Source: Caenispirillum bisanense | GTDB lineage: Bacteria > Pseudomonadota > Alphaproteobacteria > Rhodospirillales > Rhodospirillaceae | Assembly (NCBI RefSeq): GCF_900230255.1 | Contig: NZ_OCNJ01000014.1 | Coordinates: 1-64,000, forward strand | Reading direction: 5' to 3' | DNA: 64,000 nt | In this document: positions 51,916 through 62,919 of the stretch, in pieces | How positions within the stretch are numbered: position 1 is the first letter of the stretch | Layout of the letters: every line of letters starts with the position of its first letter | Position numbers and translations under genes: made by a program | Notes under the pieces: model-generated | The model's input: the letters and a program-made list of their open reading frames with translations, nothing else | The model's database searches: none | Told to the model about the DNA's origin: nothing

Positions 51916-53160
51916 ATGACCGCCGCGCCCCGCTGGGACAGCCTGTGGATCGACGTCAACGCCGCCACCATGACGGCGGGCGGCGCGCCCTACGGCGCCA
52001 TCGCGGACGCCGCCGTGGCGGTGAAGGACGGCCGCATCGCCTTCGTCGGCCGTCGCGCCGACCTGGAGGCTGCGCCCGAGTCGCTCGCCACCACCGTCCA
52101 CGAAGGGCAGAGCGGGTGGCTGACGCCGGGGCTGGTCGACTGCCACACTCATCTGGTCTACGCCGGCAACCGCGCCCGCGAGTTCGAACTGCGACTCGAA
52201 GGCGCCACCTACGAGGAGATCGCCCGGGCCGGCGGCGGCATCGTCTCCACCGTGCGCGCCACCCGCGCCGCCGACGAGGACGCGCTGGTCGCCGGCGCCC
52301 TGCCGCGCCTCGACGCCCTGCTGGCGGAAGGCGTGACGACTGTCGAGATCAAGTCCGGCTACGGCCTGGAAACGGACACCGAGCTGCGCATGCTGCGCGC
52401 CGCCCGTCGGCTTTCCGCCCTGCGGCCGGTGGCGGTGCGCACCACCTTCCTCGGCGCCCATGCGGTGCCGCCCGAGTTCAAGGACGACCCCGACGGCTAC
52501 GTCGATCTGGTGTGCCGTGAGATGCTGCCCGCCGCCGCCGAGGCCGGGGTCGCCGATGCGGTGGATGCCTTCTGCGAGGGCATCGGCTTCTCCGCCGCCC
52601 AGACCCGCCGGGTGTTCGATACCGCCAAGGGCCTCGGCCTGCCGGTGAAACTGCACGCCGAGCAACTGTCCAACTTGGGCGGCGCGGCGCTGGTGGCGGA
52701 ATACGGCGGCCTGTCGGCCGACCACATCGAGCACCTGGACGAGGCCGGCGTGAAGGCCATGGCAGAGGCGGGCGTCGTCGCCGTGCTGCTGCCGGGGGCC
52801 TTCTACGTGCTGCGCGAGACCAAGCTGCCGCCCATGGATCTGCTGCGCCGCCACGGCGTCCCCATGGCCGTCGCCACCGACTGCAATCCCGGCACGGCGC
52901 CCGTCACGTCTCTGCTGCTCATGGTCAACATGGCCTGCACCCTGTTCCGCCTGACGCCGGAAGAGGCGCTCGCCGGCGTCACCCGCCATGCCGCCCGCGC
53001 CCTCGGCCTATCCGACCGCGGCGAGCTGCGCGAGGGCCTGCGCGCCGACATGGCGCTGTGGCGCATCGGGTCGCCGGCGGAACTCGCCTACATGGTCGGC
53101 TTCAACCCCTGCGCCGCGGTGGTCAACGGCGGCGCCGTGCGGGAGCCGCGGACGTCATGA
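51916..53160 (+). CDS. hutI: imidazolonepropionase
   Basis: The 414-residue amidohydrolase carries [21 protein letters not shown] (metal His pair and substrate-binding region), [26 protein letters not shown] and a late [13 protein letters not shown], all diagnostic for HutI. It hydrolyses 4-imidazolone-5-propanoate to formimidoylglutamate. AGGAGG (51901-51906) lies 9 bases before the ATG. It is first in the plus-strand hut operon and its stop overlaps the hutC start. Confidence 0.96.
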   Translation: MTAAPRWDSLWIDVNAATMTAGGAPYGAIADAAVAVKDGRIAFVGRRADLEAAPESLATTVHEGQSGWLTPGLVDCHTHLVYAGNRAREFELRLEGATYEEIARAGGGIVSTVRATRAADEDALVAGALPRLDALLAEGVTTVEIKSGYGLETDTELRMLRAARRLSALRPVAVRTTFLGAHAVPPEFKDDPDGYVDLVCREMLPAAAEAGVADAVDAFCEGIGFSAAQTRRVFDTAKGLGLPVKLHAEQLSNLGGAALVAEYGGLSADHIEHLDEAGVKAMAEAGVVAVLLPGAFYVLRETKLPPMDLLRRHGVPMAVATDCNPGTAPVTSLLLMVNMACTLFRLTPEEALAGVTRHAARALGLSDRGELREGLRADMALWRIGSPAELAYMVGFNPCAAVVNGGAVREPRTS

Positions 53161-53891
53161 CCCAGGCGCTCTACCGCCGCATCAAGGACTCCATCCGCAG
53201 CCGCATCCTCTCCGGCGAGTGGCCCGAGGGTTATCAGGTGCCGTCGGAACACCGGTTGCTGGAGGAGTTCAAGGTCAGCCGCATGACCGTCCACCGGGCC
53301 CTGCGCGAGTTGCAGGAGGAAGGGCTGCTCAGCCGCGTGCAGGGCGTCGGCACCTTCGTCGCCGAGCGGCGGCCGAGCGTCTCCATCGTCGAGCTGAAGT
53401 CCATCGCCGACGACATCGCCGAGCGCGGCAACCGCCACTCGGCGCGGGTGGAGCGGCTGACGGCGGTGCCGGCCGACGCGCCGCTGGCGCGCCAGTTCAA
53501 CCTGCCGGAGGGGGCGCGGCTGTTCCATTCCGTCGTCATCCACTGCGAAAACGACGTGCCCATCCAGTACGAGGAACGCTGGGTCAACCCCGAGATGGCG
53601 CCGCGCTACCTCGACCAGGATTTCGCCCGCATCACCACCACCGCCTACCTCACCGGCCTCTACGGCGCGCCCGACGTGGAACACGTCATCGAGGCGGCGC
53701 TGCCGGGGGCGGGCGCGGCCAAGCTGCTCGGCATCACCACCACCGAGCCCTGCCTGCGGCTGACCCGCCGCACCTGGGTGCAGGGCAAGGTAGTGACGCT
53801 GGTGGTGATGGTCCATCCCGGCACCCGCTTCCGCCTCGGCACCTGGTTCCGCGCCCAGCCCGGCGCGGTGCCGCTGATGCAGGCCCTTTGA
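53157..53891 (+). CDS. hutC: histidine utilisation repressor, GntR/HutC family
   Basis: The 244-residue regulator has a GntR winged helix (about 5-70, [22 protein letters not shown]) and a UTRA effector domain (about 95-235, with [24 protein letters not shown]). HutC proteins repress hut promoters and release DNA when urocanate binds the UTRA domain. The ATG overlaps the hutI stop (ATGA). Its own operon and the divergent hutFHG operon both flank the palindrome at 51821-51836, which fits autoregulation. I reject the longer start at 53058 because it reads through hutI. Confidence 0.95.
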   Translation: MTQALYRRIKDSIRSRILSGEWPEGYQVPSEHRLLEEFKVSRMTVHRALRELQEEGLLSRVQGVGTFVAERRPSVSIVELKSIADDIAERGNRHSARVERLTAVPADAPLARQFNLPEGARLFHSVVIHCENDVPIQYEERWVNPEMAPRYLDQDFARITTTAYLTGLYGAPDVEHVIEAALPGAGAAKLLGITTTEPCLRLTRRTWVQGKVVTLVVMVHPGTRFRLGTWFRAQPGAVPLMQAL

Positions 53892-53939
53892 CAGACACCA
53901 CGAACACCACGAAGAACGCGATCAGGGAGACCCCCGTCC

Positions 53940-55613
<1,674 letters not shown>

Positions 55614-55670
55614 GGCCGCGGCATCTTTCAATCATAAAATAATCCTCCACCGAACAGGGAGTTTTGGCAC

Positions 55671-56777
55671 ATGGATCGCAGGACGTTTCTGAAGAGCGCC
55701 GGAACCGGCATGGCCGGCGCGGCCGCCGTCGCCGGTCTGGCCGCCCCGGCCATCGCCCAGGGCCGCGAGCAGTGGACCATGGTCACCAGTTGGCCGCGCA
55801 ACCTGCCGGGGCCGGGCGTCGCCGCCAACATGCTGGCGGAGCGCATCACGGCGCTGTCGGGCGGCCGGCTCGAGGTGAAGGTGTCGTCGGCGGGCGAGCT
55901 GGTCCCGGGCCGCGGCGTGTTCGACGCCGTGTCCGAGGGCACGGCGCAGCTGTATCACTCGGTGCCGGCCTATTGGGGCTCCAAGTCCATCGGCTTCCTG
56001 CTGTTCGGCTCGCAGCCCTTCGGCCTGACGGCCATCGAGCAGTCGGGCTGGATGAACCACGGCGGCGGCCAGGCGCTCTATGACGAGATGTACGCCCGCT
56101 TCAACATCAAGCCGTTCCTGTGCGGCAACTCGGGCGCCCAGTTCTTCGGCTGGTTCCGCAACGAGATCACGTCGGTGGACGACCTGCGCGGCCTGCGCTT
56201 CCGCACCACCGGCCTCAACAGCGAGGTGCTGTCGCGTCTCGGCATGGCGGTGCAGGCCATGGGCGGGGCGGAGATGTTCCAGGCCCTGCAGTCGGGCACG
56301 CTCGACGCCGGCGAGTTCATCGGCCCGTGGACCGACAGCGCGCTCGGCTTCTACCAGGTCGCCAAGAACTACTACACCCCCTGCATCGGCGAGCCCTCGT
56401 CGGCGGAAGAGTGCGGCGTCAACATGGACGCCTTCAACGCCCTGCCCGACGACCTGAAGCAGGCGGTGAAGCTGGCCTGCCAGTCGCTCTACGACCAGGT
56501 GCTGACCGAGTACAACACCAACCACGCCAAGGCCCTGCCCATGATGGTGAAGGAGCACGGGGTGCAGGTGCGCGAGTTGCCCGAGGACGTGGTGGTCGCC
56601 ATCGGCAACGAGGCGGGCAAGGTGGTCTCGGAACTGCGCGACAACTCCGACGACCTGGTGAAGCGCATCGTCGAGAGCTTCCTCGCCTACCGCACCCTCA
56701 TGACCCAGTACATGCCGCATTCCGACGGCGGCTTCTACAAGGCGCGGGTGCTGAACTACAGCTATCCCACCGCCTGA
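55671..56777 (+). CDS. TRAP transporter substrate-binding protein (DctP/TakP family)
   Basis: The 368-residue protein has a twin-arginine signal (DRRTFLKSAG) with a hydrophobic core and cleavage at AIAQ near residue 30. The mature protein starts WTMVTSWPRNLPGPGV, as in TakP-type TRAP binding proteins, and contains GLRFRTTGLNSEV and EFIGPWTDSALGFYQVAKNY. Arg in LRFRTTG should fix the carboxylate of the ligand. It is exported folded via Tat and delivers substrate to the QM permease encoded 200 bases downstream. The position after hutU suggests histidine, urocanate or a breakdown acid as ligand; not proven. Confidence 0.87.
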   Translation: MDRRTFLKSAGTGMAGAAAVAGLAAPAIAQGREQWTMVTSWPRNLPGPGVAANMLAERITALSGGRLEVKVSSAGELVPGRGVFDAVSEGTAQLYHSVPAYWGSKSIGFLLFGSQPFGLTAIEQSGWMNHGGGQALYDEMYARFNIKPFLCGNSGAQFFGWFRNEITSVDDLRGLRFRTTGLNSEVLSRLGMAVQAMGGAEMFQALQSGTLDAGEFIGPWTDSALGFYQVAKNYYTPCIGEPSSAEECGVNMDAFNALPDDLKQAVKLACQSLYDQVLTEYNTNHAKALPMMVKEHGVQVRELPEDVVVAIGNEAGKVVSELRDNSDDLVKRIVESFLAYRTLMTQYMPHSDGGFYKARVLNYSYPTA

Positions 56778-56793
56778 TCCGGCGCAGTCGTGT

Positions 56794-56924
56794 CCGGCCT
56801 GCGGCGAGCGTGCTCGTCGCAGGCCGGCCGGCGCGACCGCGCCGCGCGGCTCCTGCCGCGGGAGCCAAGCGGCCAGGGGCCGCGCCCGGCGCCTGAGGGG
56901 TGGTGACCGCGAGCGGTCACCACC
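56794..56924 (+). promoter_or_regulatory. two tandem hairpins between the TRAP binding-protein and permease genes
   Basis: Stem 1: 56794-56808 with 56813-56827 (15 bp, one G-U, loop CGTG). Stem 2: 56899-56909 with 56914-56924 (11 bp, loop CGAG). They lie in the 203-base gap of an otherwise compact operon. Such structures usually stabilise the upstream message or cause partial termination, so that the binding protein is made in excess of its permease. Confidence 0.65.
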
Positions 56925-56980
56925 GACAAAACGAATCGGGCCCCCGCCGCCCGATGCCTGCCAACCGCCGAGGGGGGATC

Positions 56981-57523
56981 ATGGCCGCCGCCGCCCTGCT
57001 TTCGCGCATCGGTGCCGGGCTGGACCGCATCAACGCCGCCGTCGGGTCGGTGGTGATGTGGTTCGCCGTCGGCATGATGCTCATCCAGTTCGCCATCGTC
57101 GTGCTGCGCTACGTGTTCGGCATGAGCTTCATCTTCGTGACGGAAGCGGAGATGTACCTGCATGCCGCCCTGTTCATGCTGGGCGCCGGCTATACCCTGC
57201 TGCACGACGGGCACGTGCGGGTCGACATCTTCTACGGCAGCATGACCCGACGCCGGAAGGCGGTGGTGGACCTGCTCGGCACGGTCTTCTTCCTGCTGCC
57301 GACCTGCGGCGTGATCCTCTTCTACACCTGGCCTTACGTGCGGCGGTCGTGGCAGATCATGGAAGGGGCGATTTCGGTCGGCGGCATCCCCGCCTCCTTC
57401 CTGCTCAAGAGCCTGATCCCGGCCTTCGCCGTGCTGCTGATCGTGCAGGGCATCGCCATGGCCCTGCGCAACCTCGCCGTCCTGCTCGGCCGCGACGCGG
57501 ACGGGGAGGGCGCGGCGTCATGA
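56981..57523 (+). CDS. TRAP transporter small permease (DctQ)
   Basis: The 180-residue membrane protein has four predicted helices with the DctQ pattern VVLRYVFGMSFIFVTEAEMYLHAALFML (split between helix 2 and the loop) and HVRVDIFY before helix 3. It pairs with the large subunit encoded next, overlapping its start by 4 bases. I used the ATG at 56981, preceded by AGGGGGG, because upstream codons fall in the hairpin region. Confidence 0.9.
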   Translation: MAAAALLSRIGAGLDRINAAVGSVVMWFAVGMMLIQFAIVVLRYVFGMSFIFVTEAEMYLHAALFMLGAGYTLLHDGHVRVDIFYGSMTRRRKAVVDLLGTVFFLLPTCGVILFYTWPYVRRSWQIMEGAISVGGIPASFLLKSLIPAFAVLLIVQGIAMALRNLAVLLGRDADGEGAAS

Positions 57524-59097
57524 GCCTGCTCGCGGCCAACCTCGACCTCGTCATGTTCGCCGCCCTGTGCGGCGGCATCCTGCTCGGCTATCCGGTGGTC
57601 TTCACCCTGTCGGGCATCGCCATCCTGTTCGGCGTGCTGGGCCTCGCGCTCGGGCACTTCAACATGAACCTGCTGGCGGCGCTCGGGCAGCGCGTGTTCA
57701 GCCTGATGACCAACGAGATCCTGCTCGCCATCCCGCTCTTCGTGCTCATGGGCGTGATCCTCGAACGCTCTCGCATCGCCGAGGAACTGCTGGAGGAGAT
57801 GGGCCGGCTGTTCGGCGGCGTGCGCGGCGGCCTCGCCGTGTCGGTGATCCTGGTCGGCATGCTGCTGGCTGCCTCCACCGGCATCGTCGGCGCGACGGTG
57901 GTGACCATGGCGCTGATTGCCATGCCGGCCATGCTGCGCCATGGCTACGGCAAGCCGCTGGCGAGCGGCGTCATCGTCTCGGCCGGCACGCTTGGCCAGA
58001 TCATCCCACCGTCGACCATGCTCATCATCCTGGCGGAGGTGATGTCGTCGGGCTACCAGCAGGCCCAGTTCGCCATGGGCAAGTTCACCATCGAGACCAT
58101 CTCGGTCGGCGACGTCTTCGCCGCCGCGTTGATCCCCGGCCTCTGCCTCGTCGCCATATACATCGCCTTCGTGCTCGGCCTCGCCCTGCTGCGGCCGAAG
58201 GCGGCGCCGGCCATCCCGCGCGCCGAGGACCTGACGACCGGCGAAGTGCTGCGCCACCTGGGCCGCGTGCTGGTGCCGCCCATCGTGCTCATCGTCGCCG
58301 TGCTGGGCTCCATCCTCGGCGGCATCGCGACCCCGACCGAGGCCGCCGCCGTCGGTGCGGTCGGCGCCCTCATGCTGGCCGGGCCGCGGTTGATGCCGGG
58401 CCGGTCGTGGCTGCCCTTCGCGCTGTCGGCGGCGGCCATCGTCGCCATGCTGGGGCTGACGGCCTTCGTCGACCTGCGCACCGGCCGCAGCGAGGTTTCG
58501 GCGGTGGAGCAGGCGGGCATCTGGGTGGCGGCGGGCCTGACGGTGGTCACCTTCTGGGGCATCCTGGTGGCGCTGTGGCGGGCCCATCGGGTGGGCGTGC
58601 TGCGGCCGGTGCTGGCGTCCACCACGCTCGTCACCTCCATGATCTTCGCCATGATGATCGGCGCGTCGGTGTTCTCGCTGGTGTTCCGCGGCCTCGGCGG
58701 CGATGCGCGGGTGGAGGAGTTCCTCACCGCCATGCCGGGTGGCGAGACGGGCGCGCTGCTGTTCGTCATGGCGGTGGTCTTCGTGCTCGGCTTCTTCCTG
58801 GACTTCGTCGAGATCTCGGTGATCGTGCTACCCATCGTGGTGCCGGTGCTGCTCGCCATGGGCATGGACCCCATCTGGCTGGCGGTGCTCATCGCCATCA
58901 ACCTGCAGACCAGCTTCCTGACGCCGCCCTTCGGCTTCTCGCTGTTCTACCTGCGCGGGGCGGCACCACCGGAGGTGCGGACCATCGACATCTACCGCGG
59001 GGTGGTGCCCTTCGTGCTGTTGCAGATCGTCGGCATGCTGGTGATCTACTGGCTGCCCGACATCGCCACCTGGCTGCCGCGCCTGCTGGCGCGCTGA
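57520..59097 (+). CDS. TRAP transporter large permease (DctM)
   Basis: The 525-residue protein has about 13 predicted transmembrane helices, longer than the usual 430 residues because of an extra hydrophobic stretch around 285-385. Family motifs include LLAIPLFVLMGVILERS, LLAASTGIVGATVV, GTLGQIIPPSTMLIILAEV, ATPTEAAAVGAVGA and TSFLTPPFGFSLFYLRG. It catalyses sodium-driven uptake of the ligand handed over by the periplasmic protein. The enlarged form matches TakM-like subunits, in line with the TakP-like binding protein. Confidence 0.92.
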   Translation: MSLLAANLDLVMFAALCGGILLGYPVVFTLSGIAILFGVLGLALGHFNMNLLAALGQRVFSLMTNEILLAIPLFVLMGVILERSRIAEELLEEMGRLFGGVRGGLAVSVILVGMLLAASTGIVGATVVTMALIAMPAMLRHGYGKPLASGVIVSAGTLGQIIPPSTMLIILAEVMSSGYQQAQFAMGKFTIETISVGDVFAAALIPGLCLVAIYIAFVLGLALLRPKAAPAIPRAEDLTTGEVLRHLGRVLVPPIVLIVAVLGSILGGIATPTEAAAVGAVGALMLAGPRLMPGRSWLPFALSAAAIVAMLGLTAFVDLRTGRSEVSAVEQAGIWVAAGLTVVTFWGILVALWRAHRVGVLRPVLASTTLVTSMIFAMMIGASVFSLVFRGLGGDARVEEFLTAMPGGETGALLFVMAVVFVLGFFLDFVEISVIVLPIVVPVLLAMGMDPIWLAVLIAINLQTSFLTPPFGFSLFYLRGAAPPEVRTIDIYRGVVPFVLLQIVGMLVIYWLPDIATWLPRLLAR

Positions 59098-59118
59098 CCG
59101 GGTGAGGCGATTTCATCC

Positions 59119-59151
59119 GGTGCCGCGCTTGCTCCGGGCGGGCGCGGCACC
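59119..59151 (+). terminator. hairpin 3' of the TRAP operon
   Basis: A 10-bp perfect GC stem (59119-59128 with 59142-59151) starts 21 bases after the permease stop. No T-run follows, so termination may be Rho-assisted. Confidence 0.5.
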
Positions 59152-59193
59152 GACCTGACCGGCTTCCCTGGTCCACCGCCGGAGCCCGCCGCC

Positions 59194-59976
59194 ATGCCGC
59201 CTGTCCTCGCCACGCCCGCCAGCCTCGCCGCCGACCTGCGGGGGCTCGGCGTGCGGCAGGGCGGGGTGCTGCTGGTGCATTCCTCCTTCCGCGCCGTGCG
59301 GCCGGTGGAGGGCGGGCCGCGGGGGCTGATCGAGGGCCTGCTGCAGGCGATCGGGCCGCGGGGAACGCTGGTCATGCCGTCGTGGGCGGGTGACGACGAC
59401 GCGGTGTTCGACCCGGCCGCCAGCCCGGTGACGCCCGACTTGGGCGTCGTCGCCGAGGCATTCCGCCATTTGCCGGGGGTGCTGCGGGCCGATCACCCGG
59501 CCTCCTTCGCCGCCCTCGGCCCGCGGGCGGCGGAGGTCCTGCGCGACCAGCTGCCCCTGCCGCCCCACATCCCGGCGAGCCCGGTCGGCCGCGTTCACGA
59601 CCTGGACGGCCAGGTGCTGTTGCTGGGCGTCTGCCACGATGCGAATAGCACGGTGCATCTGGCGGAGCTGATGGCGGGCGTCCCCTACGGCATCCCGCAC
59701 CACGTCACCGTCCTGCGCGACGGCCGGCCGGTGCGCGTCGACTACCTGGAAAACGACCACTGCTGCGAGCGCTTCGCCCTGCTGGACGCCCCCTTGCGCA
59801 CCGCCGGCCGTCAAGCGGAGGGCCGGGTGGGGGCGGCGGAGGCCCGGCTCGTTGCTTCCCGCGACGTGGTGGCGGCGGCGCTGCGGCTGCTCATCGCCGA
59901 CCCGCTGGTGTTCCTGCATGGCCCTGAGGACGACTGCGAGGAATGCGACGCCGCCCGGGCCAGTGTGGCGGGGTAG
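59194..59976 (+). CDS. AAC(3)-family acetyltransferase
   Basis: The 260-residue protein has the fold and motifs of the aminoglycoside 3-N-acetyltransferase family: LLVHSSFRAVRPV, GTLVMPSW, ADHPASFAALGPRA, LLGVCHDANSTVHLAE and ENDHCCERF. The family uses acetyl-CoA to acetylate an amine. Chromosomal members in environmental bacteria often have unknown natural substrates, so resistance should not be inferred. Cysteines in HDCEECD-like tail and HCCE could bind metal but this is not a family feature. The gene stands alone between the TRAP operon and the repeat array. Confidence 0.82.
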   Translation: MPPVLATPASLAADLRGLGVRQGGVLLVHSSFRAVRPVEGGPRGLIEGLLQAIGPRGTLVMPSWAGDDDAVFDPAASPVTPDLGVVAEAFRHLPGVLRADHPASFAALGPRAAEVLRDQLPLPPHIPASPVGRVHDLDGQVLLLGVCHDANSTVHLAELMAGVPYGIPHHVTVLRDGRPVRVDYLENDHCCERFALLDAPLRTAGRQAEGRVGAAEARLVASRDVVAAALRLLIADPLVFLHGPEDDCEECDAARASVAG

Positions 59977-60035
59977 GGGGCGGTCGCACGCCGGACGGGG
60001 TGAGCAGCGGGGAAGCCGGGCGACGCTGCCTCTCA

Positions 60036-60487
60036 CTTGTCATGGCCGGGCTCCGACCCGGCCATCCACGGCGTGCACAGGGCCGGCCGTCGTGCCGCGG
60101 CGCCTTCCTCCACGGCAGCCGCCGGGGACGCCGTGGATGGCCGGATCAAGTCCGGCCATGACATTGGGGGCCTTGTGCGACATCCCAACTCCTTGTCATG
60201 GCCGGGCCCCGACCCGGCCTTCCACGGCGTGCACGGTGTCGGCCGTCGTGCCGCGGCGCCTTCCTCCACGGCAGTCGCCGGGGGCGCCGTGGATGGCCGG
60301 TTCACAAGTCCGGCCATGACATTGGTGGGGGCCTTGTGCGACATCCCAAACCCTTGTCATGGCCGGGCTCCGACTCGGCCATCCACGGCGTGCACAGGGC
60401 CGGCCGTCGTGCCGCGGCGCCTTCCTCCACGGCAGCCGCCGGGGGCGCCGTGGGTGGCCGGATCAAGTCCGGCCATGACACTGGGGG
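60036..60487. repeat. three tandem intergenic palindromic repeat units
   Basis: Units begin at 60036, 60192 and 60353 (periods 156 and 161; the third ends near 60487). Each starts CTTGTCATGGCCGGG and ends GGCCGGATCAAGTCCGGCC or a close variant then ATGACA, and contains ATGGCCGGG/CCCGGCCAT at its left end. An inner long-range pair, CCATCCACGGCG with CGCCGTGGATGG, folds the whole unit. Such TCATGGCCGGG palindromes are scattered in intergenic DNA of many alphaproteobacteria. Open frames through it are artefacts. The rest of the 647-base gap (59977-60035 and 60488-60623) shows no gene. Confidence 0.9.
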
Positions 60488-60623
60488 AGGTGGGCGAGGG
60501 CGCGCCGCGCCGGGGGAGGGGGTGGAGGGCGCGGCATGCCGGGCGGCGCGCCACGGGAAGCGACGCCACCCCCCGCCCACAGGAGGGAGCGCGAGGGAGG
60601 GCCTCCCCTCCCTCGCATCGTCC

Positions 60624-61883
60624 TCACCCCGCCACAGCCGCCGGATCCAGTGACGCGAGGCGGTGGCGGAGGTAGTCGGCGACGGCCGGCGTGTCGGCCA
60701 GGTCCAGGGCCCGCAGCAGCGACGCCCGTGCCTCGTCCCGCCGGCCGAGGTCGACCAGCAGGGCGGCGCGGGCGCCGTGGAAGTGGAGGTAGTCGGCCAG
60801 CCGCTCGGCCAGCGGCTCGATGAGCGCCAGGGCGGCGGCGGGGCCGGAGACCTTGGCGACCGCGACGGCGCGGTTGAGCGTCACCACCGGCGACGGCTGC
60901 ACCCGTTCCATCAGGGCATAGAGCCGCTCGATGGCGCGCCAGTCGGTGTCAGCCGGGCGGGCGGCGCGGGCGTGTTCGGCGGCGACGGCGGCCTGCAGCA
61001 GGTAGGTGCCGGGCGCGCCGTCGGCGGTGCGTAGACCCTGCGTCACCAGGGCGATGCCCTCGGCGATCATGGCGCGGTCCCAGCGGGCGCGGTCCTGCGC
61101 CTCCAGCAGCACGAGGCCGCCGGCGCTGTCGGTGCGGGCGGCGGTGCGGGCGTGCTGCAGCAGCATGAGGGCGGTCAGCCCCGCCAGCTCGGCATCGTCG
61201 GGGAACAGGCCGATGAGCAGGCGGGCGAGCCGCAGCGCCTCGTCGCACAGCGACGCCTTCGCGGCGGCGGCGGCCGGGTCGGGGGCGGAATAGCCTTCGT
61301 TGAACAGCAGGTAGAGCATGCCCAGGACCGCCCCCAGGCGTTCCGCCCGCTCCGCGGGGGCGGGCGGGGCGAAGGGGACGCCGGCCTCGGCGATGCGGGC
61401 CTTGGCGCGGGTCAGGCGCTGTTCCATGGCGCGCTCGCCGACCAGGAAGGCGCGGGCGATGCGGGCGGTGGAGACGCCGCAGACGACGCGCAGCGCCAGC
61501 GCGATCTGGTGCGCCGGCGGCAGGTCCGGGTGGCAGCAGACGAACAGCAGGCGCAGCACGTCGTCGGGGTAGCGCGCCGCGTCCATGGTCTCGGCGAGCC
61601 GTGCCTCGTGGTCGTCGAGGTCCGACAGCACCGCCTCGTCGGGCAGCGGCTGCTGCTTCTGCAGGCGGCGGGCGGCGTCGATGGCGGCGTTGCGCCCGGC
61701 GACGATGAGCCACGCCGCCGGGTCGGCCGGCAGGCCGCGCTCCGGCCAGGTCTTCAGGGCGCGCAGGCAGGCGGTCTGGAAGGCGTCCTCGGCGGCGTCG
61801 AGGTCGCGCAGGGCCCGCAGCAGGGCGCCCATGGCGCGCGGCCGCGCCTCCTCCAGCGCCGGGCCGACGGCGGTTTCCGTCAT
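60624..61883 (-). CDS. ECF42-type RNA polymerase sigma factor
   Basis: The 419-residue protein has sigma regions 2 and 4 in the first 180 residues (ALRDLDAAEDAFQTACLRALKTW; HQIALALRVVCGVSTARIARAFLVG, each only partly quoted here) and a long helical, TPR-like C-terminal domain including LYLLFNEGYSA and VTLNRAVAVAKVSGP. This layout and the cotranscribed DGPF-domain gene, whose stop overlaps its start by 4 bases, define ECF42. These sigma factors have no classical anti-sigma factor; the C-terminal domain is needed for activity. The inducing signal is unknown. Confidence 0.9.
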   Translation of the reverse strand: MTETAVGPALEEARPRAMGALLRALRDLDAAEDAFQTACLRALKTWPERGLPADPAAWLIVAGRNAAIDAARRLQKQQPLPDEAVLSDLDDHEARLAETMDAARYPDDVLRLLFVCCHPDLPPAHQIALALRVVCGVSTARIARAFLVGERAMEQRLTRAKARIAEAGVPFAPPAPAERAERLGAVLGMLYLLFNEGYSAPDPAAAAAKASLCDEALRLARLLIGLFPDDAELAGLTALMLLQHARTAARTDSAGGLVLLEAQDRARWDRAMIAEGIALVTQGLRTADGAPGTYLLQAAVAAEHARAARPADTDWRAIERLYALMERVQPSPVVTLNRAVAVAKVSGPAAALALIEPLAERLADYLHFHGARAALLVDLGRRDEARASLLRALDLADTPAVADYLRHRLASLDPAAVAG

Positions 61884-62257
61884 GGGCCGGTGCCGCCGGG
61901 TTGCAGGAACAGCCGCAGCGGCCGCACCTCGTACTGCCCGGGCGAGGAACTGGCGCGGGCGAGGTCGCGGGCCGCTTCCACCGCCGCCGCCTCGTCCTCG
62001 GCGGTGATGATGTAGAAGCCGAGCAACTGCTCCTTGGTTTCCGCGAAGGGGCCGTCGGTGACCGGCGCCTCCTTGCTCTTGCGGACGGAGCGGGCGGTGC
62101 CGGTGGAGTCCAGCCGCGCGGTCATGACCAGCCGGCCGGCGGCGATGAGCTTTTCGTGCACGGTGTGCAGGCGCGCCAGGACGGCTGCGTCCTCGTCCGC
62201 CGTCCATCCGTCGACGATGCGTTCGTCGTCGTAGCACAGGATCGCATACTGCTGCAT
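61880..62257 (-). CDS. YCII-related DGPF-domain protein, ECF42 partner
   Basis: The 125-residue protein has the YCII fold with QQYAILCYDDE at the start, the name-giving DGPFAETKEQLLGFYII (77-93) and LARASSSPGQYEVRPL near the end. DGPF proteins accompany ECF42 sigma factors almost invariably and are usually their targets, though their reaction is not known. I chose the ATG at 62257, which aligns with family starts and has GAGGCGA upstream. It is first in the two-gene operon. Confidence 0.9.
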   Translation of the reverse strand: MQQYAILCYDDERIVDGWTADEDAAVLARLHTVHEKLIAAGRLVMTARLDSTGTARSVRKSKEAPVTDGPFAETKEQLLGFYIITAEDEAAAVEAARDLARASSSPGQYEVRPLRLFLQPGGTGP

Positions 62258-62323
62258 GACTCGCCTCACGATGGTGCCGATCATGGAACTTTAGTCCCGC
62301 ACGAAAAAAAATCCGAGATGCCT

Positions 62324-62350
62324 TGTCGGATAGTACCCCCGTCCTTCGTC
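62324..62350 (+). promoter_or_regulatory. candidate ECF-type promoter for the VOC-GST-DLH operon
   Basis: TGTCGGA (62324-62330), 16 bases, then CGTC (62347-62350) resembles ECF promoters, with a TGTCG-type -35 as I recall for ECF42. It faces away from the ECF42 gene pair and towards the VOC gene 130 bases downstream. I found no equally good site for the sigma operon itself. Confidence 0.45.
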
Positions 62351-62480
62351 TTCCAGTCGAGAGCGGAGACGAAGCGGGCGGGTGAGTTTTTCTCATGCGC
62401 GCATCAGGAACGCTCGTTTGTGCCGTCGCCCGCGCGCCCCCGATAGTCGGACCCCGCGCGCGGCCACCAGGGAGAGCGTC

Positions 62481-62900
62481 ATGCAGATCACCCCCTACCT
62501 GAACTTCCAGGGCGATTGCCGCGAGGCCTTCACCCTCTATGCCGAGCTGTTCGGCGGCCGCGTCGCCGAGGTGCTGACCTACGACCAGGCGCCGCCGGGC
62601 TCGGAGATGCCGGGCCTGCCGCCGGAGTGGGCGGGCAAGGTGATGCACGCGCAGCTCGTCGTCGGCGACCAGACGATCATGGCGTCCGATTGTCCGCCGG
62701 CCATGTACCGGGCGCCGCAGGGCACCTTCGTGCACCTGGAGTTCCCCGAGCCGGGCAAGGCGGAAGAGGTCTTTGCGCGGCTGGCGGAGGGGGGCATCAT
62801 CGCCATGCCCATGGCCGAAACCTTCTGGGCCTACGCCTTCGGCATGGTGGTCGACCGCTTCGGCATGCCGTGGATGGTCAGCCGCGGCCGGCCCATGTGA
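62481..62900 (+). CDS. VOC-family PhnB-like protein
   Basis: The 139-residue protein matches the PhnB subgroup of the vicinal oxygen chelate fold: ITPYLNFQGDCREAFTLYAELFGG, MHAQLVVGDQTIMASD and a C-terminal GMVVDRFGMPWMV. The two beta-alpha-beta-beta-beta modules are complete. Members usually lack a proven reaction. GGGAGAG precedes the ATG by 5 bases. It opens an operon with a glutathione transferase and a dienelactone hydrolase, divergent from the ECF42 pair; PhnB-like genes are common ECF-controlled partners. Confidence 0.87.
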   Translation: MQITPYLNFQGDCREAFTLYAELFGGRVAEVLTYDQAPPGSEMPGLPPEWAGKVMHAQLVVGDQTIMASDCPPAMYRAPQGTFVHLEFPEPGKAEEVFARLAEGGIIAMPMAETFWAYAFGMVVDRFGMPWMVSRGRPM

Positions 62901-62919
62901 TCCCACAGGAGCGCCCGTA

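Noticed and set aside
59194-59976. Antibiotic-resistance label for the AAC(3)-family gene and the beta-lactamase-fold gene
   Set aside because: Both are chromosomal family members without resistance-gene context; fold does not establish drug substrates.
60037-60675. Open frames of up to 212 residues in the 60.0-60.7 kb gap
   Set aside because: They consist of the translated palindromic repeat units, open in several frames on both strands.
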